36,366 nucleotides of DNA from JBCCMQ01 sp039026235. GTDB taxonomy: Bacteria; Pseudomonadota; Alphaproteobacteria; Rhodobacterales; Rhodobacteraceae. The notes beneath the pieces are model-generated. The model ran no database searches. It was not told where the DNA came from and saw only the letters and a program-made list of their open reading frames with translations. Position 1 is the stretch's first letter, and each line of letters starts with the position of its first letter. A program made the position numbers and the translations under genes. Location of the stretch: assembly GCA_039026235.1 (NCBI GenBank), contig JBCCMQ010000025.1, forward strand, positions 1 to 36,366. The letters run 5' to 3'. Below, in pieces: positions 9,004 through 16,832 of the stretch.

Positions 9004-9807
9004 TTACTCGCCAGCAACTATAACCCCATCCATGACCCCGGGTTGACTGGACAGGTAGTATCTGACGTTTGCCGGCAGTTCACCCGGTGCGTAAGTGCCT
9101 TGTGACCTGGCAGCTTGCAAAAGACTTTCCTGGTCATTTATGCGCCGCCAGCAGACCTTCGTCGCTCTTGGAGATGGCACTCCTCCTATGCCCGGCTCAA
9201 GGTGAATGCCAACAAAGAACCGTGAGTCAATTCCACCTCGAAGCCGCAGTGAGTAGATTGTCAAATTTTTCTTGAAGGTATTTGAGTCCAAGACGATAAA
9301 GCCGGATGGCGACCGCAAAACTATTCCAAGCGAGTCTTGTTTGGTATCCATCATTGGATAGTCTTTGGCCAGTTTTGTTGAGTTTCGGCGCCGTATGAAT
9401 ACCTGATCGTCTTTACGAAATACCCTAACAATCTTTACGATACATCTATCCTCAAAATAGAAGCTGTTTCTATAATGCAAATAAATCCCAGACGGTAGTT
9501 CATCTTCCGAAATATTCGTATCCAGAAGACCTGAAAGAAATTGCCCTATTGAGTCGTTCAGGCTGTTAGATTGATCAGGTTTATCACAATCGGTGACAAG
9601 ATCACTTGGCGCAATGTCAAAATAATCAGCAATCTGGTCAAAAATACCTGCTCGAGGCAGAACATCTCCAGAAAGGTATCTTGCGAATTGCTGGCGGTTA
9701 ATCAAAAGGTCGCGCGCAACCTGTGATGCAGAGCCGCGCGCATGAGTAAGTTCCCTAAGGCGTTTACCGAACAACTCGGCCACTTTCTGGCGTTGTCTGA
9801 CGCTCAA
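9004..9807 (-). CDS. XRE-family (Cro/CI-type) HTH transcriptional regulator
   Basis: The product is 267 residues. Residues ~10-65 form a lambda-repressor-like helix-turn-helix (RLRELTHARGSASQVARDLL, INRQQFARYLSGDVLPRAG, followed by IFDQIADYFDIAPSDLV). The remaining 190 residues form a beta-rich C-terminal domain that is not recognised and could sense a ligand. The start is TTG at 9807, supported by AGGGGAG about 7 bases upstream. It is AT-richer than the core genes and stands alone, between the decayed operon and an IS3 remnant, which fits a horizontally acquired regulator. Targets are unknown. Confidence 0.82.
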   Translation of the reverse strand: MSVRQRQKVAELFGKRLRELTHARGSASQVARDLLINRQQFARYLSGDVLPRAGIFDQIADYFDIAPSDLVTDCDKPDQSNSLNDSIGQFLSGLLDTNISEDELPSGIYLHYRNSFYFEDRCIVKIVRVFRKDDQVFIRRRNSTKLAKDYPMMDTKQDSLGIVLRSPSGFIVLDSNTFKKNLTIYSLRLRGGIDSRFFVGIHLEPGIGGVPSPRATKVCWRRINDQESLLQAARSQGTYAPGELPANVRYYLSSQPGVMDGVIVAGE

Positions 9808-10101
9808 GGTGAGCTCCCCTTTTCAACAGCAGCCAAAGCGCATTTCGAACGCGCTTGTATGCCAGCGAGGTTTGCTGTGCAACGCTGGTGCGAGGTCGAT
9901 CGGTACTGTCACCCTGGTGGTGTCGCCAGCCATACAGAAGCTCTTGGTAAGCTCGAATTCAATGCAGCGTTTCGTGACGTGATGATCTGTCCACGCCGGA
10001 TTGTCGTTTTGAGAGTGCATGGCGGATCGAAGGATCAACCAATGAATTGACGTTGTCCCGTAAAATGCGGCCAATAAGGTTCTGGTGATCTATTCAAGCG
10101 T

Positions 10102-10290
10102 ATGAAACCGGCGCAAAAGGCACAGGAGGTGGGCCGGAAGAACAGCATGCGCTATGCCCGGTTCTACAAATACAAGGCGCGAATTGGCGGTATGCACGCG
10201 TCAGATGCGAAGAAGCGTCGAGCGCTGGAAGGTGAGAACACCCGGCTGAAGTCCATGCTCGCCGACGCGATGCTTGATAGGGCCGCGTAG
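10102..10290 (+). pseudogene. IS3-family transposase OrfA remnant
   Basis: A 62-codon frame matches the central and end part of IS3-group OrfA: ...VGRKNSMRYARFYKYKARIG corresponds to the usual CRKHGIS-x-ATFYKYKAKYGG segment, followed by the leucine-zipper-like RRALEGENTRLKSMLADAML. The normal N-terminal helix-turn-helix start and the orfB frame are missing, and the ATG used by the frame is not the native start. This is a relic, not an active element. Confidence 0.7.
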
Positions 10291-10456
10291 CCGTCGCGCC
10301 CGGCGCACCGCGATGATTGAACCTTGGATGCCAAGCGATTGTTGCGCAGTTCGCCGAAAAATCATCAGCCTTTCAGGCTGGCCGCGCCGGTCAAACGTCC
10401 CGGGTTTCCCGCGCAAGACTGTCTAACCTAGGGTATTGCCACGGGGGCCGTAGGGC

Positions 10457-12145
10457 CTAAGCCACTTTGGAAATCGCCGGCTGGTGCTTTGAGACCTGAA
10501 ACCGTTGGGTCAGGCCCTTAAGGACCGACGCCGCACTTTCGAGGTTGCTGCACGCAGCAGAGGTCTCTTCAAACATCGCGGCATTATGTTGGGTTGTGTT
10601 GTCAAGTTGCGCAACCCGTTCATTCAATTCCGAAATCCCTTTGGTCTGTTCCTGCGCGCCGTCGGCGATCTTGCCGGTTCGGAGGGTGATCTCAACGACA
10701 GAAGACAGCACATCGCTGAGTGCCTCGACCGTTTCTTCAATCCTGTCGGATCCCGCATTGACCTGTTGTCCAGAGCGTTCAATGAGCCCGCGGATATTCG
10801 TTGCGCTTTCCGAAGACCGCTGCGCGAGGCCGCGGACTTCCGATGCAACGACGGCAAATCCGCGTCCGGCGTCGCCAGCGCGCGCGGCTTCCACACCGGC
10901 GTTGAGCGCCAAGAGATTTGTCTGAAAAGCGATTTCGTCGATCACCTTGACGATCTGTGAAATTTCTTCCGCTTCAGACTGAATGGCCTGCATCGCCTGC
11001 GATGTGGCGGAAACCACGGCTTCACTGGATTTCGCACTACTTTCGGCAGTCCGAGCGGATGTGTCCGCCTCTCGCACGGTTTCTTCGGTCTTAGAGACAA
11101 TGCGTGTGAGCTCTTCCAGGCCCTCCGAGCTCTCACGCAGCATATGCGCCTGATGTTCTGTCCTTTTGGCAAGATCGGCGGTCGCCGCCGCGATCCCCTG
11201 AACTTGTGACTGCATCTCTTCGGTCTGTGTAGCCACATGACCCACCGTGGCATCCATGACCTCGATGGCCTCGTTGAACGCAAGACCGATGTCGCGAAAC
11301 GCACTCGGCAGGTCTTGACCGATCCGGGTGGTCAGGTCCCCTTCCTTCAGATTTTGCATCGCGCGCCGAATGCAGTCGACCAGTTGAGATTGCTCGACTG
11401 AATTGTCCTGGGCGGCTTGCTCTGCTTCCTGCTGGAGCGCTTTCCGCTCATTTTCTGCGTCGATGCGGTGGCGTTCTGCATCCTTGGCCTCTTGCAACAG
11501 TGCCTCTGCGCGCACCTGCGCCGTTTCCGCCTCGACCCGTGTGTCTTCCGCCGTCTGACGCGCGGTTTCGGCCTCTTCTCTTGCCGCGTTTGCCTCTTTA
11601 ACGATCTTTTCCAGGTCCGCGTTCTTTGCCTGAGCCTCGGCGTCCAGACGCCTTAAGATCAGAACGGTGGCGACGAGCACCGCCGTCTCCATCAGAACGA
11701 TCACGGCATGCAGCGCCGTCCGTCCAAGGTTTTCGATCAGTAAGCCGCCCGGAAACACGAGCGCGGGCATGAAGATCGATAACGAAAGGTGATGCACCGC
11801 GGTGATAACCGTGGCCATCAGAATTGCCGGGATGCTGCGCAGCACGATGAGGCACGCCAGAAGCGCAAAGAACAGCATGTGCGTGTCTATCTGCCAGCCA
11901 TGCCCCTGAAACGCGGCAGTAAAGGCGATGGCCTGCCCGATCAAGGCCGTCGCCGCGCCGATGTCCCGCATATGGCTTCGCGACCGATAGAGCAGAAATC
12001 CCGAGCCGAGAAATGTCAGGGAGATGCCGCCGAGTGCAGGCAGGTTTGCGCCGACCAAAACGGTCGCGACAAAAACAAAGCCACAAAGAACTGTCGCCAG
12101 CGTGAAGATCACTCTTGCCGGGTCTTGTGAGAGGAAACGCTTCAT
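10457..12145 (-). CDS. Methyl-accepting chemotaxis protein with multi-helix membrane N-terminus
   Basis: This 562-residue receptor differs from classical MCPs in lacking a periplasmic sensor. Residues 1-165 contain about six hydrophobic helices (VIFTLATVLCGFVFVATVLV first, ALHAVIVLMETAVLVATVLI last), like membrane-embedded sensory modules. Residues ~166-250 are a long Ala/Glu-rich coiled coil (REEAETARQTAEDTRVEAE). A HAMP-like connector (LKEGDLTTRIGQDLPSAFRD) precedes the signalling domain, whose tip IDEIAFQTNLLALNAGVEAA and continuation RAGDAGRGFAVVASEVRGLA bind CheA/CheW. No chemotaxis genes adjoin it. It follows a small membrane-anchored gene by 9 bp, so the two probably form one unit. The ligand is unknown. 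Confidence 0.93.
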   Translation of the reverse strand: MKRFLSQDPARVIFTLATVLCGFVFVATVLVGANLPALGGISLTFLGSGFLLYRSRSHMRDIGAATALIGQAIAFTAAFQGHGWQIDTHMLFFALLACLIVLRSIPAILMATVITAVHHLSLSIFMPALVFPGGLLIENLGRTALHAVIVLMETAVLVATVLILRRLDAEAQAKNADLEKIVKEANAAREEAETARQTAEDTRVEAETAQVRAEALLQEAKDAERHRIDAENERKALQQEAEQAAQDNSVEQSQLVDCIRRAMQNLKEGDLTTRIGQDLPSAFRDIGLAFNEAIEVMDATVGHVATQTEEMQSQVQGIAAATADLAKRTEHQAHMLRESSEGLEELTRIVSKTEETVREADTSARTAESSAKSSEAVVSATSQAMQAIQSEAEEISQIVKVIDEIAFQTNLLALNAGVEAARAGDAGRGFAVVASEVRGLAQRSSESATNIRGLIERSGQQVNAGSDRIEETVEALSDVLSSVVEITLRTGKIADGAQEQTKGISELNERVAQLDNTTQHNAAMFEETSAACSNLESAASVLKGLTQRFQVSKHQPAISKVA

Positions 12146-12154
12146 CTGGTTCGC

Positions 12155-12463
12155 CTATGCTCCAAGTCGAATGCCGCAAAGGTCCGCCAATGAGGCGGCT
12201 GGGAAAATCCAGTAGCCTTCCGCGACTAACGAAGCGTGAAATTCAGCAGAAGTGCCTACAATACGAGCGAACGGGGCACGGTAGGGCCCGATCTCACGCA
12301 CCTGGGGCTCATCCAGAACGCTGTTCAGCGCCTGGGTGGGTCCGACCACCAGATACAAACCCAAACCGTCGGGCTTGGCGGCATTGTTGAGCGCGAAGAT
12401 CAGCGGGCCGGCAAGCGTTGCCATGGCGATTGGAACGCCCAGGCGCAAGACATCTCGAAACAT
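12155..12463 (-). CDS. Small membrane-anchored protein upstream of the MCP
   Basis: The product is 102 residues. An N-terminal hydrophobic segment (LGVPIAMATLAGPLIFAL, residues ~8-25) looks like a signal anchor or signal peptide. It is followed by a compact domain with GLGLYLVVGPTQAL and ending GYWIFPAASLADLCGI. I do not recognise a named family, though the composition is that of a real conserved protein. Its stop is 9 bp before the MCP start on the same strand, suggesting co-transcription and perhaps a functional link to the receptor. No strong ribosome site precedes the ATG. Confidence 0.65.
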   Translation of the reverse strand: MFRDVLRLGVPIAMATLAGPLIFALNNAAKPDGLGLYLVVGPTQALNSVLDEPQVREIGPYRAPFARIVGTSAEFHASLVAEGYWIFPAASLADLCGIRLGA

Positions 12464-12577
12464 GTGTGCAGCATGGCTGACGGGAGTTACGACAATCTGA
12501 ACCGGGAAAACAGATTTCTAATCCACCCACTTCTGAAATTCGAGAAAGCCACGCATTGTTAGGATAGGCCGGGTCCG

Positions 12578-12847
12578 CTAATTTTCGCGATCCGTGGCGA
12601 GGATGGGCAGCTCTTCCGGGCCGAGAAGCTGCGCGGCGACCATCGAGTGGCGGATGGCGGCCTCGATAGCCTCGATCCCGGCGGGGTTCTCGGGCGCGCC
12701 GACCTCAATACCCACGTCGACATGAACCCCGCTTTCTTCGGGGTCGTCTTCCGAAACCCGAAACCGATCGACGATGGGCCAGCGGCACATCGACGTCCGG
12801 AAATCGAGAAACATCGACTGGTGGGGCAGCACGCTTGGGTCGGCCAA
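12578..12847 (-). CDS. Doubtful hypothetical ORF
   Basis: The frame gives 89 residues from a TTG and is open to a TGA at 12902, overlapping the end of the cytochrome b561 gene. The sequence (SEDDPEESGVHVDVGIEVGA, IEAIEAAIRHSMVAAQLLGP) could be a small acidic protein or a fragment of one. No family, no clear ribosome site and no ATG are seen. The opposite strand is also open here, so coding status is uncertain. Confidence 0.3.
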   Translation of the reverse strand: MADPSVLPHQSMFLDFRTSMCRWPIVDRFRVSEDDPEESGVHVDVGIEVGAPENPAGIEAIEAAIRHSMVAAQLLGPEELPILATDREN

Positions 12848-12887
12848 GCCGCGACTGAGGTAGTTTCCCGGCTTCAGGTGAGGCCGG

Positions 12888-13439
12888 TCAAAGCATCCGC
12901 TTCAAAAGACCGTCTTTTTTGACAAGCTGATGGTGGAGCACCAGCCCAATGTGTCCGACCATTGCTGCCAGAAGGATCCATGCGGCGCCGATATGCGCCC
13001 ATTTGGCGATATCGCGAAGCGTATCGTCTCTGGGCAATGGCCGTGGCATTTCCCAGACGCCAAAGAAGTTTACGCCGTAGTTGCCCCACATCACATAAAA
13101 CCAGCCCGTGACCGGCATCACAAACATCGCGAGGTAAAAGACCTGCTCCAAACGATGGATGAACGTCTTCTCACCCTTTGACAGCGATGGTGCCCAGGGT
13201 GGAAGTCGACCGAGTTGCCGGTTGATGATGCGCATAACCGCGACAAAAAGGGCGACCAAGCCCAGCGATTTATGCCAGTTGTAATAGTCGTTTGTGCTGA
13301 TGCCCGCGAAGCTCGAATTGAAACCGATGCTGGTCATGATGTTTCCGCCCACGAACTGCATGGCGAATAGGATCACAATGCACCAGTGCAAAAGCTTGGT
13401 TAGCGTCCCGTATCCTTGCTCAGAATTTGTGAGTGCCAT
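12888..13439 (-). CDS. Cytochrome b561 family protein
   Basis: The product is 183 residues with four transmembrane helices. It is a di-heme b-type cytochrome of the bacterial CybB type, an inner-membrane quinol:electron shuttle (superoxide:ubiquinone oxidoreductase activity is known for E. coli CybB). Heme-ligand candidates are H18 (TKLLHW), H56 (NWHKSLG) and two histidines in the last helix (AKWAHIGAAW, MVGHIGLVLHHQ). The conserved RLEQVFYLAMFVMPVTGW precedes helix 3. Length and topology are normal. It stands alone; the physiological partner is not evident from neighbours. Confidence 0.92.
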   Translation of the reverse strand: MALTNSEQGYGTLTKLLHWCIVILFAMQFVGGNIMTSIGFNSSFAGISTNDYYNWHKSLGLVALFVAVMRIINRQLGRLPPWAPSLSKGEKTFIHRLEQVFYLAMFVMPVTGWFYVMWGNYGVNFFGVWEMPRPLPRDDTLRDIAKWAHIGAAWILLAAMVGHIGLVLHHQLVKKDGLLKRML

Positions 13440-13521
13440 CGCTGCTTTCTTCGCTCAGTTGTGGCGAGTGTGGCAGGCTCCCGCGCAATAATCTACCGAC
13501 TAGTTTGGTCGCCAATCACCG

Positions 13522-13660
13522 TGATCAGCCCCACCTCAGTGGCCCGGTTTAATTGTTAGTGCATGACCGGCCTCGGGTCTATCGGGACGATGGTTTCTGG
13601 AGCCCGCGGGCGGTAGCGCAGAGCGCTGTGGGGTCGGCGCCAGTCGCCATGCCGCTTGGA
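13522..13660 (-). mobile_element. IS3-family element remnant (end of transposase orfB plus terminal end)
   Basis: On the minus strand, 13660-13556 reads ...RHGDWRRPHSALRYRPRAPE and then TIVPIDPRPVMH followed by TAA. This is the characteristic C-terminus of IS3-group OrfB transposases. Beyond the stop the sequence runs into an IS-end-like TGATCAGCCCC at 13522. The usual residues between the upstream IVQAAW (another frame) and DWRRPHS are missing, so the copy also carries a deletion or frameshift. The remainder of the element is absent. Confidence 0.65.
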
Positions 13661-13662
13661 CG

Positions 13663-13872
13663 ATGTCAGTGCCGGTCGAACGTGGCACCGTCAGCGCCTA
13701 CATTCCGTCTTCGCTGATGGCGATGGCAGGTGGTTTGCTGCTCACCGAAGGCGAACTGTGTGACGCCTTGGGTGTCGGACGGTCCTCGGTGCGCGAAGCT
13801 GGGCAAGCCATGAGCGGCCTTGTTGAGTGTGCCCCTGATGATCTCGGCCTAGGGGGCGGGCAAGACCGATAA
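13663..13872 (+). pseudogene. GntR-family regulator remnant
   Basis: The frame contains ELCDALGVGRSSVREAGQAM, which closely follows the GntR winged-helix recognition region (ELAEALGVGRSSVREAL...). After the recognition helix the protein degenerates (SGLVECAPDDL) and stops; no effector domain follows. It abuts the IS3 remnant, which may have disrupted it. Confidence 0.55.
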
Positions 13873-14001
13873 CCGCAGCGCCACGAAGAGAGCGATCAGC
13901 GATACGCGTAGGCTGTTGGGTGTCTGCCCCGGGCTCAGAGCGGCAGTGCGGCAAAGCGCCCGTTCGGTGCAGGTACTTAAATCTCTGGATTGCGCTGTCG
14001 A

Positions 14002-14655
14002 CTATTGCAAACGCAGGAAGCTTTTCGACCACCGCAAGACTTCCTCTTTGAAAGTCACGTCATCAAACTCCGCCAGAGCCGATGCTTTTTGGTATGGGTC
14101 CGACAGGGCGTAGAGCATGGCATTCACCTGGTCGATGACGAAGGCAGCGGCAAACGCCGGATCGGGATGACCAATCTGGTCTTTGCGAACCATCATCAGA
14201 TCAAGAAGAGCCTGGCTGCCTTCACGCTTGATTTCCGCCATATGCGCCTTGAGTTCGGGATCATCCGCCATGACCAAGGCTGCTGCCGATTTGGAGATAC
14301 CCGCCATACGGCGCTGCTGCAAGCGAAGGTCTAGAAAGGCCTCAAGCAGGTCGTAGACGGTCGCGCCGTCCCATTTTGCTGGATCGGCTGCCTCGCGCGT
14401 TTGCTGCAGGAGTATTGACGTCATCCGGTGAAACAGCGCGTAGAGCAGCGCCTTCTTGTCTTTGAAATGGTGGTAGACGGACCCGACAGAACTGCCCGCC
14501 CTTCTTGCGACATCGGCCATGGACAGGCCGTCCATGCCCTTTTCCACGATGAGCTCTTGAGCCGCATCCAGCAGCGCGGTCTGGGTCTTTTCCCCGCGTG
14601 TCTGTTGTGTCTCGCGACGCCAATGCAGATCGGAAAGCCAGCGGTCTTTGGCCAT
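14002..14655 (-). CDS. TetR/AcrR-family transcriptional regulator
   Basis: The product is 217 residues. The N-terminal TetR helix-turn-helix lies at ~25-72: TALLDAAQELIVEKGMDGLS, MADVARRAGSSVGSVYHHFK, DKKALLYALF. The helical C-terminal part is the ligand and dimer domain. It is divergently transcribed from the SDR gene, with 97 bp between starts. A pair of inverted sequence arms (14667-14684 and 14723-14740) fits an operator that would let it repress both itself and the SDR/Tat-protein operon; this is inferred from position. The inducer is unknown. Confidence 0.92.
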   Translation of the reverse strand: MAKDRWLSDLHWRRETQQTRGEKTQTALLDAAQELIVEKGMDGLSMADVARRAGSSVGSVYHHFKDKKALLYALFHRMTSILLQQTREAADPAKWDGATVYDLLEAFLDLRLQQRRMAGISKSAAALVMADDPELKAHMAEIKREGSQALLDLMMVRKDQIGHPDPAFAAAFVIDQVNAMLYALSDPYQKASALAEFDDVTFKEEVLRWSKSFLRLQ

Positions 14656-14666
14656 TAGACATCCAA

Positions 14667-14740
14667 AATAGAATTTTTATTCGGCTTCTTGACAGATCCG
14701 CGCTCATTCGTCAAAACATAATCCGAATTCTAATTCTATT
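14667..14740. promoter_or_regulatory. Inverted operator pair for the TetR/SDR divergent promoters
   Basis: AATAGAATTTTTATTCGG (14667-14684) is nearly the reverse complement of CCGAATTCTAATTCTATT (14723-14740). Each arm is itself roughly palindromic (GAATT..ATTC). A TTGACA lies between them at 14689-14694, and one arm abuts the SDR ribosome site. The layout suits a TetR dimer on each arm. Confidence 0.6.
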
Positions 14741-14752
14741 ATGAGGTCTGGA

Positions 14753-15520
14753 ATGGCAAGAACAGCATTGATCACCGGGGCATCCAGTGGGATCGGCGCG
14801 GAACTGGCGCGTATTCATGCGGCCAAGGGGGGCGACCTTGTACTTGTTGCACGTCGCAAAGACCGGCTGGAGGCCTTGCGCGATGAGATTGGCGTGAACG
14901 TCTTAGTGCTCGCCGAAGACCTGACCGATGCCGCTGCTCCAGCACGCATCCACGCCGCCGTCGCTGAGGCGGGCATGACGGTTGAATACCTGATCAACAA
15001 TGCCGGGTTCGGCGGGCGCGGGAAATTCCACGAAATGCCCTGGGAAGACATCCTGTCGATGGTCCAGGTCAATGCCATAGCCCTTGCGGGTATGATGCGG
15101 AAATTCTTGCCCGACTTGGTCGCAAAGGGATCTGGTCGCATCTTGAACGTGACTTCTACCGCCGCCGAAGCCTCTGGCCCACTTCAGGCAAGCTACTTCG
15201 CCTCAAAGGCCTTCGCGGCCAATCTCAGCAACGCACTTGTTGAAGAACTGACCGACACGAATGTCACCGTCACCAACTTCATGCCGACGGCAACAGAGTC
15301 GGAGTTCGCAGAGCGTGCGGGGATGACCAATTCGCGGCTCTTTCGAAACACCACAAGTGCGAGGAAAGTCGCACAAGACGGATATGATGCAATGCTGCGC
15401 GGTGACATGGACGCCTACGGTGGCATGAGCACCAAGCGCTGGGTCATGCAGCAGACTTTGAAGTACTTGCCCAAGCGGATGGCTTTGCGCGCGGTGCGCA
15501 ATGCCCAAGAAGCTGCGTGA
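14753..15520 (+). CDS. Short-chain dehydrogenase/reductase (SDR)
   Basis: The product is 255 residues. The NAD(P)-binding motif TGASSGIGAELARIHAAKGG, the NNAGFGG motif and the catalytic Ser...Tyr-x-x-x-Lys (NVTSTAAEASGPLQASYFASK, split by a short insert) are intact. It is a classical SDR oxidoreductase of unknown substrate, cytoplasmic. An upstream in-frame ATG at 14741 exists, but the ATG at 14753 has GAGG six bases ahead and is preferred. Ten bases after its stop the next gene starts, so they form an operon under the divergent TetR regulator. Confidence 0.9.
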   Translation: MARTALITGASSGIGAELARIHAAKGGDLVLVARRKDRLEALRDEIGVNVLVLAEDLTDAAAPARIHAAVAEAGMTVEYLINNAGFGGRGKFHEMPWEDILSMVQVNAIALAGMMRKFLPDLVAKGSGRILNVTSTAAEASGPLQASYFASKAFAANLSNALVEELTDTNVTVTNFMPTATESEFAERAGMTNSRLFRNTTSARKVAQDGYDAMLRGDMDAYGGMSTKRWVMQQTLKYLPKRMALRAVRNAQEAA

Positions 15521-15530
15521 GAGATGGCCA

Positions 15531-16163
15531 ATGAAGCTCTTATCTCGCCGCGCTTTTCTTGTAAGCCTTGCCAGCATCGGCGGGGGACTGGCCTTTGGAT
15601 ATATCACAGCGCCGGAACCGCCTGAAAGAGAAGGCCGCGCGATTCTCTGTCCCTTCCTTGCAATGAACCCGCCAGATACCACAAATGTCTGGAGCTTTAC
15701 GCGGGGCTGCGTGGAGAATGGGCAAGCATATCCAATGGCCCTGATTGTCGCGACCATGGTGACATACAGTCAAAAGGGTCTTTTGGCGGTTCTGCGCCAC
15801 GAAGCGCCTGACATCTACCGCCTTGATCAAGTGCCTGGCATCTCGCATGAAGACCTTTATCGGAACTGCATTCCCGAATTGCGTGAGATGGCGCAGGCAC
15901 GTGCGGTCGATGGCCTGATCACGCTGCAGGACTTGGTTGAGCTGAAGGAATGGGTCGCAGAGAAAGTCGGGGTAACGCCAAGCGAGGCCAGTAAGACTGA
16001 AACAGCTCTGCTCTTTGTCAGATCAGGCGGCAACTTGGAAGCATGGACAGTTGAACTGGACGACGTCTTTCGTCTTCTAACCGGACAGAGACCGGAGGCT
16101 GATGCAGTGGTAACGCCAGGCAAGCTCAATCAAGCAATGGACCAAGCAAGCTGGCGCACTTAG
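15531..16163 (+). CDS. Tat-exported protein of unknown function
   Basis: The product is 210 residues. The N-terminus MKLLSRRAFLVSLASIGGGL carries a twin-arginine motif (SRRAFL) followed by a hydrophobic stretch, so export by Tat, often with a cofactor, is likely. The mature part holds a Cys-Pro pair (RAILCPFLAMNPP) and, further on, PGISHEDLYRN. These are loosely like the PCP and EHD motifs of heme-thiolate (family 2) peroxidases, but the similarity is weak and is my inference only. A C-terminal helical region (ITLQDLVELKEWVAEK) follows. It is 10 bp downstream of the SDR gene and probably co-regulated by TetR. An upstream ATG at 15501 would overlap the SDR gene. Confidence 0.75.
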   Translation: MKLLSRRAFLVSLASIGGGLAFGYITAPEPPEREGRAILCPFLAMNPPDTTNVWSFTRGCVENGQAYPMALIVATMVTYSQKGLLAVLRHEAPDIYRLDQVPGISHEDLYRNCIPELREMAQARAVDGLITLQDLVELKEWVAEKVGVTPSEASKTETALLFVRSGGNLEAWTVELDDVFRLLTGQRPEADAVVTPGKLNQAMDQASWRT

Positions 16164-16168
16164 CATAA

Positions 16169-16220
16169 GCGGGATTTCGTGATGTGCGCAGCATTCGACA
16201 CTTAGCGGGACTTTGCCGCT
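16169..16220 (+). repeat. Possible left-end relic of the array repeat
   Basis: AGCGGGATTTCG followed by GTGCGCAGCATTCGACA resembles the left end of the repeats further right (copy E: AAGTGCGCAGCATCCGACAG; copy B: TGCGGACATTCG). The conserved core is absent. If real, the array once extended left of the HxlR/VOC pair. Confidence 0.35.
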
Positions 16221-16247
16221 ATTCGTCGTTTCCCAAAGAAGGACTCC

Positions 16248-16793
16248 TTATCCAGGAAAGCTGATTTCACTGGCCGCAACACTGCTTATCAAACCACCAG
16301 TGTTCACAGCACAATATAAAGATCGTGGCGGGCGGGCGGCTTCGTCAACATAGCGGTGAACCCAGCTTCTTGTTTCCATCATTTTCAACGACTGCGACAA
16401 GGCGCGATCCGTAATCGTTCGCAAGTTTCGTTTGATATCATTGAAGTGGCTCGGTCTATGGACTGCAGTCAGAACCGGCAAGGTCCATGAGCGCCGGAGC
16501 AAATCCTGATCTCCTTCAGCAGTGACACTTTGAATTTTGTTGGCAAGGGCCGCAGCGGAAACACCAAACTCTGTCAGCCGAAACTCTGGACGCAGCGGAT
16601 GGCCATAGCCGGGGTTGCGTTCCAGCAATCCGATCGAGATGAGGTGATCCATGCTTTGCGCGAAAGCAGTCCTGCTGGCTCCGGTAGCAGCAAGCAGCGG
16701 CGCTTGTCTGCCGGCAATGCCTGCATGCAGGCTCGACAGAATAGGAATGGCCCAAGCCCTTGAGGTGGTGTTGACAAAGACTTCTATGTTCAT
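16248..16793 (-). CDS. HxlR-like winged-helix regulator with duplicated domain
   Basis: The product is 181 residues. Two copies of an HxlR-type winged helix seem present. Residues ~12-80 hold SRAWAIPILSSLHAG ... ASRTAFAQSMDHLISIGLLE ... PEFRLTEFG. Residues ~100-165 hold RRSWTLPVLTAVHRP ... ITDRALSQSLKMMETRSWVH. HxlR proteins are usually ~110 residues with one domain and bind as dimers, so a tandem form could act as a single-chain dimer. It is divergent from the VOC gene, with 39 bp between starts, and likely controls it. Redox or electrophile sensing is common in the family, but no cysteine stands out in the N-terminal helix here. Confidence 0.78.
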   Translation of the reverse strand: MNIEVFVNTTSRAWAIPILSSLHAGIAGRQAPLLAATGASRTAFAQSMDHLISIGLLERNPGYGHPLRPEFRLTEFGVSAAALANKIQSVTAEGDQDLLRRSWTLPVLTAVHRPSHFNDIKRNLRTITDRALSQSLKMMETRSWVHRYVDEAARPPRSLYCAVNTGGLISSVAASEISFPG

Positions 16794-16803
16794 AAAGTAT
16801 AGT

Positions 16804-16813
16804 TAATATATTA
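16804..16813. promoter_or_regulatory. Short palindrome in the HxlR/VOC divergent promoter
   Basis: TAATATATTA is a perfect 10-bp palindrome in the middle of the 39-bp AT-rich gap between the two starts. It can serve as an overlapping -10 region and as a dimer binding site. It is too short to be certain. Confidence 0.4.
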
Positions 16814-16832
16814 TGCAAAAAAAGGAAAGACC

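Noticed and set aside
9823..10074. 83-codon minus-strand frame upstream of the XRE gene
   Set aside because: Composition is not protein-like, there is no ribosome site, and it sits between a promoter region and an IS relic.
12309..12530. 73-codon frame overlapping the small gene before the MCP
   Set aside because: The alternative frame at 12155-12463 has a membrane anchor and better composition; the two cannot both be main products.
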